Shown here: one piece after another, positions 52,273 to 63,240 of the stretch
Layout: each line of letters starts with the position of its first letter
How positions within the stretch are numbered: position 1 is the first letter of the stretch
Notes under the pieces: generated by a model
Seen by the model: the letters and a program-made list of their open reading frames with translations, nothing else
Databases searched by the model: none
Told to the model about the DNA's origin: nothing
Translations under genes and position numbers: made by a program
Assembly: GCF_037975245.1 (NCBI RefSeq)
Contig: NC_092567.1
Span: 4,472,214 to 4,536,213 of the forward strand
From: Apostichopus japonicus
Taxonomy: Eukaryota > Echinodermata > Holothuroidea > Aspidochirotida > Stichopodidae
Direction: 5' to 3'
DNA: 64,000 bases

Positions 52273-52564
52273 TAAGCTGCTCTAAAGTTTCATAAAAATC
52301 CCTCTGAAACATTATAATCCCAGTGGCAATTGCGTATAAACTCGTTGACAAACAAAATGCGGCGTAGATACCGCGTACGAGTTTATACGCAGGAAATGCT
52401 ATTGTGCCCATGAATAGTCGCCGAAAGAATTGGTAAGATGTTTGAAACAGCTGTTTCTTAAATCGTAGTTAAAGACGTGATATTCACCTAGCAGCGAAGA
52501 GGACGCAGGTAAAGTGTTCGTCGGCATAGAACTTAACTGTTTTTCGTCATATACAAATAGCCTA

Positions 52565-53231
52565 CATGCGAACTGCACACATATATGGCAAGCCATGTGG
52601 GACAAACACTGCATAACATATCAGCGTATTAATCGTAATTTATATGCGTATTAATTGGAATATATACGCGTATATATTATTAGCCAATCATATGGCTTAA
52701 ATATATCCGCGTATTAATTCGAATATATGCAAGTATTAATTCGAATATATACACGTAGTAATTTGAATATATACACGTATTAATTCGAATATATACACGT
52801 ATTATTCGAATATATACACGTATTAAATAAAATACATATGGGGATTAAATCCAATATATGAACGGATTAATTAAAATATACAAGAAAAAACATTTCCGCT
52901 CTTGCTGTGTACATACACCAACGATCATTTTTTGACGGGCTCGCGAGATCGCTTCATAAAGCGAAACTTTACACATGTACAACACTTATTATATTCGAAT
53001 TAATACGCGTATATTTTGGAATTAATACGCGGATACATTATGCGGTGTTTGTCCCACATGGCTTGCCATACACGCGAGATCGCTTCAAAAAGCGAAACTT
53101 TACACATGTAGGCTACAACACATATTATATTCGAATTAATACGCCTATATATTGGAATTAATACGCGGATATATTATGCGGTGTTTGTCCCACATGGCTT
53201 GCCATATGCTTGTCCCATATGGCTTGCCATA
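52565..53231. repeat. Fold-back structure with 22-bp minisatellite arms
   Basis: The left arm starts with TATATGGCAAGCCATGTGGG and runs into about eleven degenerate 22-bp units of the type CGTATTAATTCGAATATATACA (52620-52880). The right arm is the inverse: units such as ATTCGAATTAATACGC, then ATTATGCGGTGTTTGTCCCA and CATGGCTTGCCATA. The right arm is itself duplicated in tandem, 52939-53070 and 53071-53206, each starting GCGAGATCGCTTCA, plus a third stub of 25 bp. Arms can therefore pair over long distances. Confidence 0.85.
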
Positions 53232-54563
53232 TACATACAAGTTCAAGACCAACTATGGAGACAATTTTTTTTTTTTGGGGGGGGGGGGGGGATTTTCCAT
53301 TAATTTGGGAGTTAACATACCCATAATCAACATGTGTAAAAAATAATCTTCGAAAACCTACTATAACCCATCAAAAAAAAAAACCACGAAAATGGACATT
53401 TGGGTAATCACGTGACATGAACCTCTGGAATGTCTGAAAACAGAGATTGACCCAAAGGAGCCTCTGGTCACCGTGTGACGTCATTGTTTGTATACCGCGA
53501 AAATCAAACGCTGATATAGGCACTGTTTATACACAGATAGCGAACAATTGTACTGTATTTGACTTCCAATTTCGAGCGTTTGAAAAGCTGTTAGCTTAAA
53601 ACAAGAACACATGAAGGTAAACAAATAGTTTTAAGACAATATTAAGAAGAAAATTTAGTTAAATTGGTTATTTTATTAGCAAAATTTCCACTCAAATGGA
53701 AGCATCTTTTACATAGCGGAGCGTCAGTAGGTCCGTACGGTACAATATACTGCAGAACATGCAAGCAGCTTGGCGATTCCGTAATACAATTTGATCGCAA
53801 GATACCGTAAACTAAACAGAAGAATAGACCTAAAAGATGCCTCATGCGTGATATGTGACGGGAAAATGGCTTACGTTACTGTCAACGAATTACCAAAAAG
53901 ACACTAAACATAATCGAACAACTACCAGAAGACGCTGACCCGAATCGACCAGGGTAGCATATACATGACTAAGCTTCAACTGAACATAGTACTTACTCGT
54001 TTTAATATCTAAAAGTACAAACACAGAAAAAGTATCCTTTCAATAAACCAAATTTAGCAGTGAATATCCAAATCCACGTTTCTCGTTCAATCCTGGGCGA
54101 AATACTACCGTGACTCTGTGTAATTCCATAGAGTTAGGTGTAGTTGAAACAGGCCTTGACCTGCAGTAACATCCCACAATCACAAGACAGTCACTAACGA
54201 AATGAAACGTCCGATCGCTACATAGAACCATATTTATTCAACTCCTTGGACCATACAGATGCCGGAACAAACATAACGGACAATATAACACATGATATCA
54301 CGAACTCACGATACTGGAATACAACAAATGAAATACGGTATATGCGATGAAATCCTAACATAACTATTTACACATGCTGTGAGCCAACCCCGAGTTGTAA
54401 GTCACTACATGTACTAACAATGCTACCATAGGCACGGTATATAGGCCTACACGGTCATCTCTTACAGTAAATATTATACTGTCAATTGCGTGATATAATG
54501 TTACATGTAAGGACGTCCAGAGCTTGTTTACGAGGAGACTTGAAAGGGTCAATTTCACATTAG
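53232..54563. other. Non-coding stretch
   Basis: It has a T-run followed by a G-run at about 53267-53290 and TGACGTCA at 53476-53483. No gene was recognised. Confidence 0.4.
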
Positions 54564-54659
54564 CTATGTCCGACACAGCTGTCGAAAGTATATAATTTTC
54601 TCAGAATGAGACATTTGCAGCATACACAGAGGCAGGGTCATGCATGTGGACTCATGGGC

Positions 54660-54824
54660 ATGAGATACTCCGGGTGCTGAAAAATCTTTCCGCGTGGATC
54701 TCACAAAATTGATCCAAAGTCTGCGGCGTCTTACGTCGGTTCTTTTACTCGGAAATCTAAAAAAGCTGATGCTTTTGTTGGATGAGGTATAACTGCAACC
54801 TCCAACAACACAGAATTGTGGCAT
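54660..54824 (-). CDS. THAP-type zinc-finger domain, 5' part
   Basis: From an ATG at 54824 on the minus strand the frame reads MPQFCVVGGC, then ISFFRFPSKRTD and RRRRLWINFVRSTRKDF. The THAP domain is a C2CH zinc-binding, DNA-binding module at the N-terminus of animal THAP proteins and of P-element-type transposases. Its first half is present: M1, C5, C10, the F-x-F-P at about residues 22-25 and the W at 37 are all in the usual places. The second zinc pair (C-x-x-H-F) is not in the same frame; it may lie in another exon or be lost. The open frame continues to 54564 but no longer fits the family. Host gene, P-like transposon or relic cannot be separated here. Confidence 0.65.
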
Positions 54825-54920
54825 TTCGGGGGAAAGGAGTAATATCGTTGATGTTTTTGGCAGCTCAAGTATACAACTTTACACACTAACAGTATTGTTG
54901 TGAGTGAGGTATACAAGCAG

Positions 54921-54928
54921 TGACGTCA
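54921..54928. promoter_or_regulatory. Perfect TGACGTCA upstream of the THAP frame
   Basis: The palindrome lies 97 bp upstream of the THAP start codon on the minus strand, a position compatible with a promoter-proximal bZIP (CREB/ATF) site. The motif is unusually common throughout the window, so the position may be coincidental. Confidence 0.3.
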
Positions 54929-55366
54929 CATGGTCACCTGATGTCTTCGGAATGTTTCAGGAATGTCTGAAATAGGTTTCATAAAAGGTGACTTTTCTTC
55001 CCATTTTCACGTATTTAACGTCCGAAATTGGTAAAGTACATGCAAAATGGTGGGATTTTATGTTCATCGAAAAGTCTCCATAGTTGGTCTTTAAGTGTAT
55101 ATTATATTAAACTGAGTGCATCATGGCATATGCACAGTGCACGTCGTACTAATGTACTGTACTCAGGACTCGACCAAGGTCAGTGTACAATAACGACATT
55201 GGGCGAAGTCCGAGAACTGACAAAGCAGCCTGATATTGGTTGAGAGTTCCGCACAGCACTGTGTCAGTCGTAACGTGTTTGTAAACAATCAGTCTAATTT
55301 TAGATTACACTTACGCGAATAAGGCAGGCGCGTATGAAGGGGGGCGTTGGGGGCGCGCCCCCGGGT

Positions 55367-55480
55367 AAGAAAAAGAGGAGAGAAAAAAGGGAAAAGAGGG
55401 GGAAGAGGAGGAAGGAGAGGAAGGAAGGGCAAAGAAAAAGAAGAAAGAGGAAAAGGAGAAAAGGAGGGAACAGAAAAAAC
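55367..55480 (+). repeat. Polypurine tract of about 110 bp
   Basis: G and A only, with one or two C interruptions. A GC-rich repeat end (GGCGTTGGGGGCGCGCCCCC) directly precedes it. Phe/Leu/Ser-rich minus-strand open frames across it are by-products of the tract. Such tracts can form triplex DNA. Confidence 0.92.
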
Positions 55481-56282
55481 GCCAAGACACCGTGAAGAGA
55501 AAGAGGAACAGTGACATAATTACAGCGCCGATCCCTATTATGTACACAGGGTAGCCAGTGACGGATCGAGGATTTCGGAAGGGGCGCGTGTCTCAGCCTA
55601 CCCCTAACTTACACCGATACGACTTCATTTTTGACGTTTCCATTTTCCTCTCTCACTAATGTATATATATATACTATATATAGTATATCATGACGCGTGT
55701 GTGTGTATGGAATTAAATTTGTGCTATGAAACCAACTGTGGCTGGTCTTGAACTCGACCGAGTCGTCGGGGAACATGACGCATTTCGTATTAGCCTAGGA
55801 TCTATATGCGAACTGCACTAGACATATGTCCTTCGATGCAGCACTGTCATCCAGAGATGAAAAATGTTATACAACGCGAACTGAATGCTAATGGTTACCC
55901 CACCCCTAGTACCGTAACTCATACAATGAATCTAAAAATAAAAAAAATTCCGCATGCGATTTGAGAATTGAGCACATTTACTGTGAATATCATGTAGTGG
56001 ATCTATAGGTGTATCATTGCCGGGAGGGGTGGGGGGTTGGGGCGGACGTACACATCACTTCTCGAGATTGCTCCCACCTGCATGAAAACGCGCACCCACA
56101 ACCCTACGCCCACCCCTCTAGTCGCTTCCCGATGAGTTACGAAACAAGACCAATCGTATACAAAAGTCTACTTGGATCATTTGTCCCCTGATTTTTTTTT
56201 TTTTGTGCAGATGCCCATGCATTTCCCCAAACTAAATTTCAAAGCCATGAGATCGAAAACTTAAGGAGTTTTGGGAGCATCA

Positions 56283-56393
56283 TTAGGTCTGGGAAGTGTT
56301 ATTTCCGGTGATCTTGGTGGTATATTTGCCAAAAATTTCTTGTACGCTACGCGCGAACACAAGCATGGTCGCGCTCCGCTTAGATAGTATCAG
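56283..56393 (+). mobile_element. GGCGTAGCC-family repeat, internal fragment E
   Basis: GGTCTGGGAAGTGTTATTTC, then GGTCGCGCTCCGCTTAGATA match the family core. Neither terminus is visible. Confidence 0.65.
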
Positions 56394-56868
56394 AAAAATG
56401 AAAAGCGTCCCCACCATTATCCAAGACTGATCTGCGCCCATGCACCAATAAATTAACTGATTTCAGAATTTTTGAAATTTCCCTGACCAACATTTCTAAA
56501 CATTCGTCCCTCTTCTCGTGCAATTTTGACCGGTCTGTTAGAGGTTGAAGGAGGTTTTTTTTTCTGTATTGGCAGTCCATAGAGGAAATTTTGTGCAACA
56601 TTTTTGGTATGTTTTGAAGTGAAGTTATTTCACGAGAAATGTGAATTTTCAAATTCTAAACGAATAATGGGCTGAAAACCTTGAAAAGTGGGGCTGACGG
56701 GTATTGTGGGCCGCGACGTAGAATTACCTACAAAAGCAATGATCCACAGGAGATGCGATGAGGTCGATCATGTGTGACTGGTGACAACCTTCAGAAAGGT
56801 TATGGATGGGGAAAAAAATTGGGAAAATACTTGGTTTTCTCATGCAAACGTGAACATCTAGTTGGTCA

Positions 56869-57016
56869 TTTTCAAGCCAGAGATGTGCCATTTGATCTGG
56901 GGGGTGTCAAAACCAGAAATTTTCTTGTGCGATGCGCGCCAACCGATGGTGGCGCTCCGCTTAGATAGTAATTCGCGCCCCCCCCCCCGGGTTAGAAATT
57001 CCTGGATACGCCCCTG
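56869..57016 (+). mobile_element. GGCGTAGCC-family repeat, right-end fragment F
   Basis: It carries CCAACCGATGGTGGCGCTCC and ends AATTCCTGGATACGCCCCTG, the clearest right terminus in the window and nearly the exact reverse complement of the CAGGGGCGTAGCCAGGA left end at 19732. Confidence 0.72.
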
Positions 57017-57116
57017 TAAGCATAGGAATAACTGTTGGCTTTTTTCAGAAATGTCGCAAGTGATGAAACACCGGGAGAATAAAATATGAAACCGGAAGGC
57101 CGGGAGATTTGGTAAA

Positions 57117-57134
57117 AACCGGGAGTCTCCCGGT
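57117..57134. repeat. ACCGGGAG hairpin in a GGGAG-rich repeat
   Basis: ACCGGGAG-T-CTCCCGGT is a perfect dyad inside a stretch of CCGGGAG words (57070-57145). The surrounding sequence resembles a dispersed repeat. Confidence 0.8.
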
Positions 57135-57144
57135 AATACCGGGG

Positions 57145-58493
57145 GAATTGACGGGTCTGCATCGCCCCCCCCCCCTCCCCCTCCGAGTTCGATATCAGCT
57201 AAATGTAACGTTGCCCTCCCCCACCCTTCGACTTCCATATCCTAGTGTACAACTTATAACTTTTCTTATTAATGTTGAAATACCCAAATGCTTTCATCTC
57301 CTGATTTCAAAAGATTTTAGAAATGTTAAAGTATTGACCATTTGCTAAGCTTGTAGTTAAACAATAGCCTATCCGGGCTGAAAAAAAAATGTCTAAGAAA
57401 TGTTTATCTTACTGTCATGATGACAATTTCAAGCTGCTCTACAGGATTCTATGAACGCAACTTTAGCAGAAAAAATGTCAAGGTGCAAATGATAAAATGA
57501 CATTTTGTAGCACATTGTTGAAGTCCTCACTTATTAGATCTAAGGAATTTGCCATTTTGTTGTAAATTGCTATTATTTCAATTGGAAGATTGACCATTTA
57601 TCTGAAAAATAGGGGAATTTCCCTCTTAACCATGGAAAACGACTTGGACAAGTCTCATTTTCAAAATCTAAACAAACCAACGCCACAGTGTAAACAGTGT
57701 TTGAAGAATGGTTGTATGATTGTACTTCCATGTTTGTTTGACGTGATTCCCAGAAGCTACGGTACTGGCTTACGAAATATGAAGATAATGCAACATATTC
57801 CAGAAGGTGAACATGACACTGAAAGAAACAGACGGAGTATATTACAATTGTCAAAGCAGAAATCCCACGTATAAGTTGAGTTCCTTTCATAGCGTTAGGA
57901 TATGCACGTACAAGGACAGGCTCACAGGCCATCATAACGTTCAACGTTATGGCTTAGGTCTTCACTAGTCATATAACCTAAGTGCAGCCTAATTTAGGCC
58001 TAGTCTAATGATTTTAGTTATAATATTCAATAGTATGCAATACCATAAAGCGTGACCTATGCTCAGCACAATGTAGGACTAGCTGAAGTATGGTGATGCT
58101 TGCCTGTTATAGTTGGTTACAAGTTGAAGGGGAGGTTTTCCTTCTTTAAATAATTTGATCATATTATTAATTTTAGAAGTGTTCTACATTTGCGAGATCA
58201 TCCAACTGTCTGAAAGGTTTTAGCCAAATTAAGTCATAAAAACCTATTCAATTTTTTAAAGAAATCTGGAGTTTTTTCCTCTCCTGGGATATTGTGGATT
58301 TAAGTGCTAACCTGCCAGTGAGTAAAAGTCAAATGAAGCGAAATGCTTTCCAGAGATTGAGATTCATATCATATGCTAGCATTATTGTACTGTAGTTTGT
58401 GTCACCCAAAATACTGCAGTACTTTACACCACCCATACTGTACTGGTCCATTTTTACATAATTTACTTACTAAAAGTGTAGGGGTCTTTATAG
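57145..58493. other. Unassigned stretch with overlapping open frames
   Basis: Open frames of 94 codons (plus, 57590-57874) and 123 codons (minus, 57573-57944) overlap. Neither carries a motif I recognise, so at most one is coding and I call neither. Confidence 0.35.
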
Positions 58494-58680
58494 GTAGCAT
58501 GTGAATTGATTGCCCATACAAAGACTGCTGTAGTGTCACATTGCTATCTGAATGCAAAAGTTCCTAAGAAATTTCAAAAAGCTTCAAAAACCAAACAGTG
58601 TAACTTACTGTATATTCACTCAATTAAAAATATCAATGATTGGATCAAAGTGGAACTGCTACCATGGGTTTTTCTTTTTT
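58494..58680 (+). CDS. Candidate exon, 61-62 codons
   Basis: Either TTTATAG (exon starting 58494, phase 0) or the next TAG (starting 58498, phase 1) serves as acceptor; the donor GTGAGTATCC follows 58680 and gives phase 1. The second choice makes a symmetric 183-bp exon. One frame only is open: it includes ELIAHTKTAVVSHCYLNAKV, then CNLLYIHSIKNINDWIKVEL. The last part loosely resembles the first box of TIR signalling domains (aromatic-x-I-x-S-x-x-x-x-D-W-I-x-x-E-L-L-P), but the Asp and the second Ser-Tyr positions are poor, so TIR identity is weak. Confidence 0.35.
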
Positions 58681-58986
58681 GTGAGTATCCTTTTGTTTCT
58701 GAAGTCTTCTGAAATATCTGAATAACTAATTTGATTTCATGTTAGTGTTTCACTTTTGATTTAGAAGTCACTAAGGCTCTAACGGCTCCATGATGTAATA
58801 ATTCAACCGTAGGAAGAAACCCTCTATGAAGACGGAGGCTGTACTGGAGATCAGGACCCATGACCCTATCAAACTTCTTGCAGTACCCTACACTTCTTGA
58901 TGCACAGAGTTCCATAGGAATGGTAAGAATGAAGTAATCTGGTTGTTGTGACTTTATACACCAAAACTGCTGGCTACCGCTAGCAA

Positions 58987-59269
58987 CAGTGGCGAAGGGG
59001 CGACCCCCCCCCCCTCATCCTTGAGCATATTTTTTTGTGTACATTTTTATGATATTGCTAGTTACAGGTATTTCAAATGAGAAAATGCTTAGATGCAACT
59101 TGCAAGGCCTGAGAAGTGCCATTTACAGCGATCTAGGAGACATTTTCGGCCAGAATTTTCTTGTACGCTTCCCACCAACCATGGTGGCGCTATGCTTGCC
59201 AAATCTACGGCTCTGATAATTTGCCTACAGGTTCGCTCCTCCCTTGGCAAATTCCTCGCTACGCGCCTG
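58987..59269 (+). mobile_element. GGCGTAGCC-family repeat, copy G
   Basis: It starts CAGTGGCGAAGGGGCG (the TAGCCA part of the terminus is missing), has the core markers AAGTGCCATTTACAGCGATC and ATGGTGGCGCTATGCTT, and ends CCTCGCTACGCGCCTG. Nearly full length. Confidence 0.72.
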
Positions 59270-59334
59270 AATAATACTAATACAAACAGCAAATCAGGAT
59301 CATGTAACCAGTGCGCATGAACTGATCAAGCAAG

Positions 59335-59571
59335 CTAGTGAGCTAAATACCCTTATAGAAAGGTGGTTTCCAGGTACTGGAATGCCAAAGATTGTGTTAA
59401 AAGGTAAAAATGCTGACATCATACAGGTTTCTCATATCATTGCTCGCGTCATTGCCTCGATACTCTGTTACATTTCAACCCTGTACCCTGATGCTCTTTT
59501 AAAACCACTAAAATAACAAAGTTTCTATCGCTGAGAACTACCGGCCAATCAGTTTATCACCCTAATAATAT
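59335..59571 (+). pseudogene. Non-LTR retrotransposon reverse-transcriptase relic
   Basis: In one frame ADIIQVSHIIARVIASILCY then YPDALLKPLK matches the layout just before the RT core of non-LTR elements (a helix, then 'P-D-A-L-K'). After a stop and a frame change the sequence reads KVSIAENYRPISLSP, containing the family signature N-Y-R-P-I-S-L. Frame breaks and the small size show a dead fragment. The RT active-site box (YADD) is not present. Confidence 0.62.
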
Positions 59572-59849
59572 TTTAGATGCAATCTTTGATGTCAGTGTGA
59601 CATATAGTTTCGTCATTTCAGCATGTAACTTGCCTGAAAGCCCAGTCAACCTTTCCTTATTTTCCACGCGCAATTTGCAGATTTGTCGAAAAATGTCAAT
59701 GCCGGTGTCAAACTCACAAAAGATATGTCATGATATTTCAAAGTAACTTACCAGACTGTTTTTTTCCCCTTCTATTTCACTAAACTATTTGTTGACCATA
59801 TCAAGTCAAGGGATCTCAAAATAAAGGATGTTTAGAAAACTTTAGAGCA

Positions 59850-59900
59850 GCTTACAAGGCCTGGGAAGTGTCATTTCCAACGATCTGGGAGGCTTTTTAG
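59850..59900 (+). repeat. GGCGTAGCC-family scrap
   Basis: AAGGCCTGGGAAGTGTCATT then CAACGATCTGGGAGGC matches the family core over about 50 bp. Confidence 0.5.
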
Positions 59901-61186
59901 CTAAAAATACTGTTTAAAATAAACACATTTAGAGGGCATTCAAACAAATACAAGCACTGGTATCCATTAGGGTGGTGAGCACTTGCCCCCCCCCCCCCTC
60001 CCCTATTGGCTCCACTTGGTCTGCAAAATCACTATCAGAGAACATTAAATATCTGAAAAGTGAGAATGCCTCAGCTAAAGTCCCCAGGGACTCCCACCAG
60101 GGCTTAGATTTATATTTCATAAAAATTAACTTTTTCTCTCTAACATGTTTTTACATGCTTAATACTTAGTACAAGAGGATATGAAGTAGAAGATATGTTA
60201 CAGAGCTCTTCTGAAGCCCCCAGCACCCGGCTAGGGTATATTCCACAGAGTAAAATCAGATTAAGTATTTCTATTACTGACATGTCCTCATGTGCTCAAA
60301 GTTGCTAGCAGACTCCAGAAAATGCTGAAGATTTGGAGAGCTTTGCAAGTACCCTTGTAAGTCCAGCCACTATAAACAGACAACGCAGTAGGATACACTT
60401 CCTTCTAATCTGAGTATGTGCTCTGTGAATAAAGAATTGTCACTTATGCTTGTTTAATTTTAAAAATTGCTGAGCCAGTCACTGCAGTTGGTTTTAAGAA
60501 ATCTAATTGGTCTCAAAACTGATCTAACTTCACCGACTTAGTAAGGTGGCTTCAAAAAAATATATAAGTGTCCCCAAATTTCAAAATTTTGAATTTGTAT
60601 TCTCAATATTTGGAATTTTTATCTCAAGATTTTGACCTCAAAAGTCAAAATTTTGACATTTTCATCTCAAAACTTTCTGACTCAAAATGTTGAGGTTACA
60701 AGTGTCTTCATCTGCCAAATTTGTAGAACTGACCATATTGTATGGCTATTGACCAGCTGAACAGGGTACTTTATAAACCTTTGGTGATCTAAAATGCAGA
60801 AAGAGACTCCCCCCCCCCCCCGAGAGTGGTGTAACTAGGTCAATGTAGCCAATGCAGTCTCCAGGGGCCGGGGGCCATTAAATGAAGAAAAATAATATAA
60901 AAACGCATCCACCAAAGCTGACACTAAATTATACACAAAATTTATCTCCTGATGAGTGAAAAATTCAAAAGACATTCTTACCTCAATAGGAAAGAGAGGT
61001 GCAAAATCTCACAAATTTCTAAGTCAAGCCCAAACCATGCATGGCTGGGTTTGTGTGAGGTTGGAGTATCCTTCGGGAGCTCATTTATATCACTGCACCA
61101 CACCTTTATATGCAACTTCCACTGACAACGGACAATCCGGTTCAAGTTTGATGGTTTACTGGTTAATTGTTTTTACACTTACCTGG
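59901..61186. other. Non-coding with CAAAATTTTGA-type repeats
   Basis: Short diverged repeats of TCTCAA/TTTTGA words lie at about 60570-60690, and C-runs at 59987-59997 and 60811-60821. An open frame of 111 codons (60956-61291) is unrecognised. Confidence 0.35.
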
Positions 61187-61736
61187 TTATTGGAAACTGA
61201 AGTGTACTTTCCTTCCTCTGGATTTTTTTTTTCTGTGAATGTCCATGTATACAGGGTAGTAAGCCAAATTCTCAAGATCTGCTATCAGTAAAACTTGATT
61301 CTCATTCACATCAGTTTCTTTTCTCTTCATTAGGTTAACTTGATTTATCCTGAAGCGAGCTATTATGGGATCACCTACTTCACCTGTAGTTACCAGTTTT
61401 TGATGGAAGTGTTCATACTGTGCTGACAAGGACAATGAGTGGTTCATCATCTGATATTTCTTCCATGTAATGGTAATAACATTAACGGTTGGTATAAAAC
61501 AGTGATAGTAATGTTTCAACAACATAGGGTAGATTTTTATGCATTAATCCAGTAATTGGTATGTTTGTAGTGAGCTTGCCATGACACAATAGGCCCCCAA
61601 ACACCCTCTGGTACGTTTTGACCATTTGTCAAACTGAAATAAAAATTGCCTCCGAGACTCATATTAATAAATACTTCTAGAACTCCTGACACTTCTAGAA
61701 TGGTAAGACTGGAAAACAACTTGTTGGTTCTGTAAG
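61187..61736 (-). pseudogene. Two adjacent open segments, possibly glycosidase-like relics
   Basis: On the minus strand a TTGTTTTCCAG acceptor is followed by about 60 codons including GVLEVFINMSLGGNFYFSLT (to a stop at 61537), then in a second frame 112 codons including QKLVTTGEVGDPIIARFRIN (to 61187). The order is faintly like family-35 beta-galactosidases, where a G-G-T-N-F segment precedes an E-A-G-D-x-T-x-K-Y segment, but key residues differ and the frames do not join. The long stop-free second frame, with 339 bp of balanced composition, is the stronger sign of past coding. The enzyme assignment is tentative. Confidence 0.25.
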
Positions 61737-63135
61737 AAAGTAGCTTGGGTTACCTACAAATATGTCTTCTGTTGAGGTATTTATTTTCTTCAGATTAAAA
61801 CCGAAAACCTGTAATACCATTTTAGATATTCCATAATGCTGTAGAAACATTAAAGAAGTCAACTCAGTCTGTATTGCTGAGCTTTGAGTTAGAGGTATTT
61901 GTAATGAACACTCCATCAAACAAAAACAAGAAACCTTGATTAATTTAGGTAAGTCACACAAGGGTCACACAACTATGGATATAATCTTGAACTTTAATGT
62001 ACTTTGTTTGTTAGTATGTTTATTTACTGTAGTACAGTAGAGATGACTATTTTAAGCATTTGCTTACATATTGGAAATATGATTTGAAATGTAATTGGAC
62101 AGTAAAATGCAAATCAACTCCACCTTTGGTATTCATCTCAAAAGTGTCTATCATATCAGCTGAATATTATGGTTGGGTTTGTATCTAATTTACTTCTTTG
62201 ATATTTTTCTCCAAACTCCTGAAAAAACTGTAGCACACCAGTTCTAAGATTCACAATCACATCTTGTGAGGCTAAAGAAGCATTATTCAAGTAAGGTGTA
62301 CACAAAACCAGTAACATTGAGAGCCAGGCACAGTTCCATGCACATTTGTGTCACAAGATCCACTTTTTTTAAGTCTTTGTTTATCCAAAGTTAAAAGTAT
62401 ATCATTCTTTATCATATATTTCACTGGGCACTTAGCTGACGTACAACTGTAACGTCCACCCAACCCTCACCCTCTCACAAAAGGACTGCACCGAACAACA
62501 TGCTATGAAATAACAGTATATGTCAAAGTCTGCAGATAGAAAAATATGAACTTTAACTCAATCAATTATAGTACAATGTCATCATTTCAGAAATCCTACA
62601 AATTCATCAACCTATAGACAGTACAGTAAACCAATGGTTCCTAAATTATGTGACCGAAACGGTCATCATGTTTGCTTCAGGCTCCATCTGTTTTCAGTGT
62701 TGCATTGTTATTACTTTTGTTTCTCAATTGAAAATAAAACAGTCTGGATTGCTAGTGGTATTGCTTAAAGTTTGTATTGAAGATTCAATGCTTGTCTCAA
62801 TTTCAAGTTAATGTTTCTTTATATTCCAATTGGTTTGGTATTAGGTGAGCTGTATCTACACTGTGGGGAGCATTATGAGACCTTGAACTCATCTTGTACA
62901 GTCAATAGGTTTGTATTCTAGTTGCATTAGTTTCTTTACATTGTTATTATAATTAGAACTGAGTGATTTATTTTGAAACTACAGTAGCATACCATATGTT
63001 TATAGTAGCTGTATTCTGTGTTTGACAATGTAACATGATAGAATTCTGCTACTTGCAGACCGGATGATGACAATTTACATGAATAATAACATTATAAGTG
63101 ATGACCAAATGTATTTTGTTTTTTCTCATCATCAG
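61737..63135. other. Mostly non-coding
   Basis: A possible small plus-strand exon lies at 62845-62908 (after GGTATTAG; product includes ELYLHCGEHYETLNSSCTVN) before GTTTGT, a weak donor. Its exit phase does not match the exon at 63136, so I do not call it. Confidence 0.3.
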
Positions 63136-63240
63136 GTAAACTGGAATTATTCAGTCCTGAGATAGACCGTTTTAGGGATTTACGAGTTTCATATCCGGGT
63201 TACAGCTCTTGGAAGAATATGTACAGTTTACATGAGCAGG
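63136..63240 (+). CDS. Strong candidate 105-bp symmetric (1-1) exon
   Basis: A long pyrimidine-rich acceptor (TTTTTTCTCATCATCAG) and a GTAATG donor bound 105 bp, open in one frame with phase 1 at both ends. The product is KLELFSPEIDRFRDLRVSYP followed by GYSSWKNMYSLHEQ: balanced, charged, with aromatic residues typical of a folded domain. Base composition is clearly richer in GC than the flanks. I do not recognise the family; phase-1 symmetric exons often belong to extracellular multi-domain proteins. Nearby exons are not certain, and the gene may continue past the right edge. Confidence 0.55.

Noticed and set aside
52160-52411. 83-codon minus-strand frame
   Set aside because: Its C-terminal third is a GC-rich repeat end; the rest carries no recognised motif.
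55300-55547. Phe/Leu/Ser-rich membrane-like minus-strand frames
   Set aside because: They are produced by the polypurine tract.
57573-57944. Longest open frame in the window, 123 codons on the minus strand
   Set aside because: No motif is recognised and an overlapping plus-strand frame is equally open; no splice or start evidence favours it.
62845-62908. Exon upstream of 63136
   Set aside because: The donor is weak and the phases do not join: the next exon would meet a stop at once.
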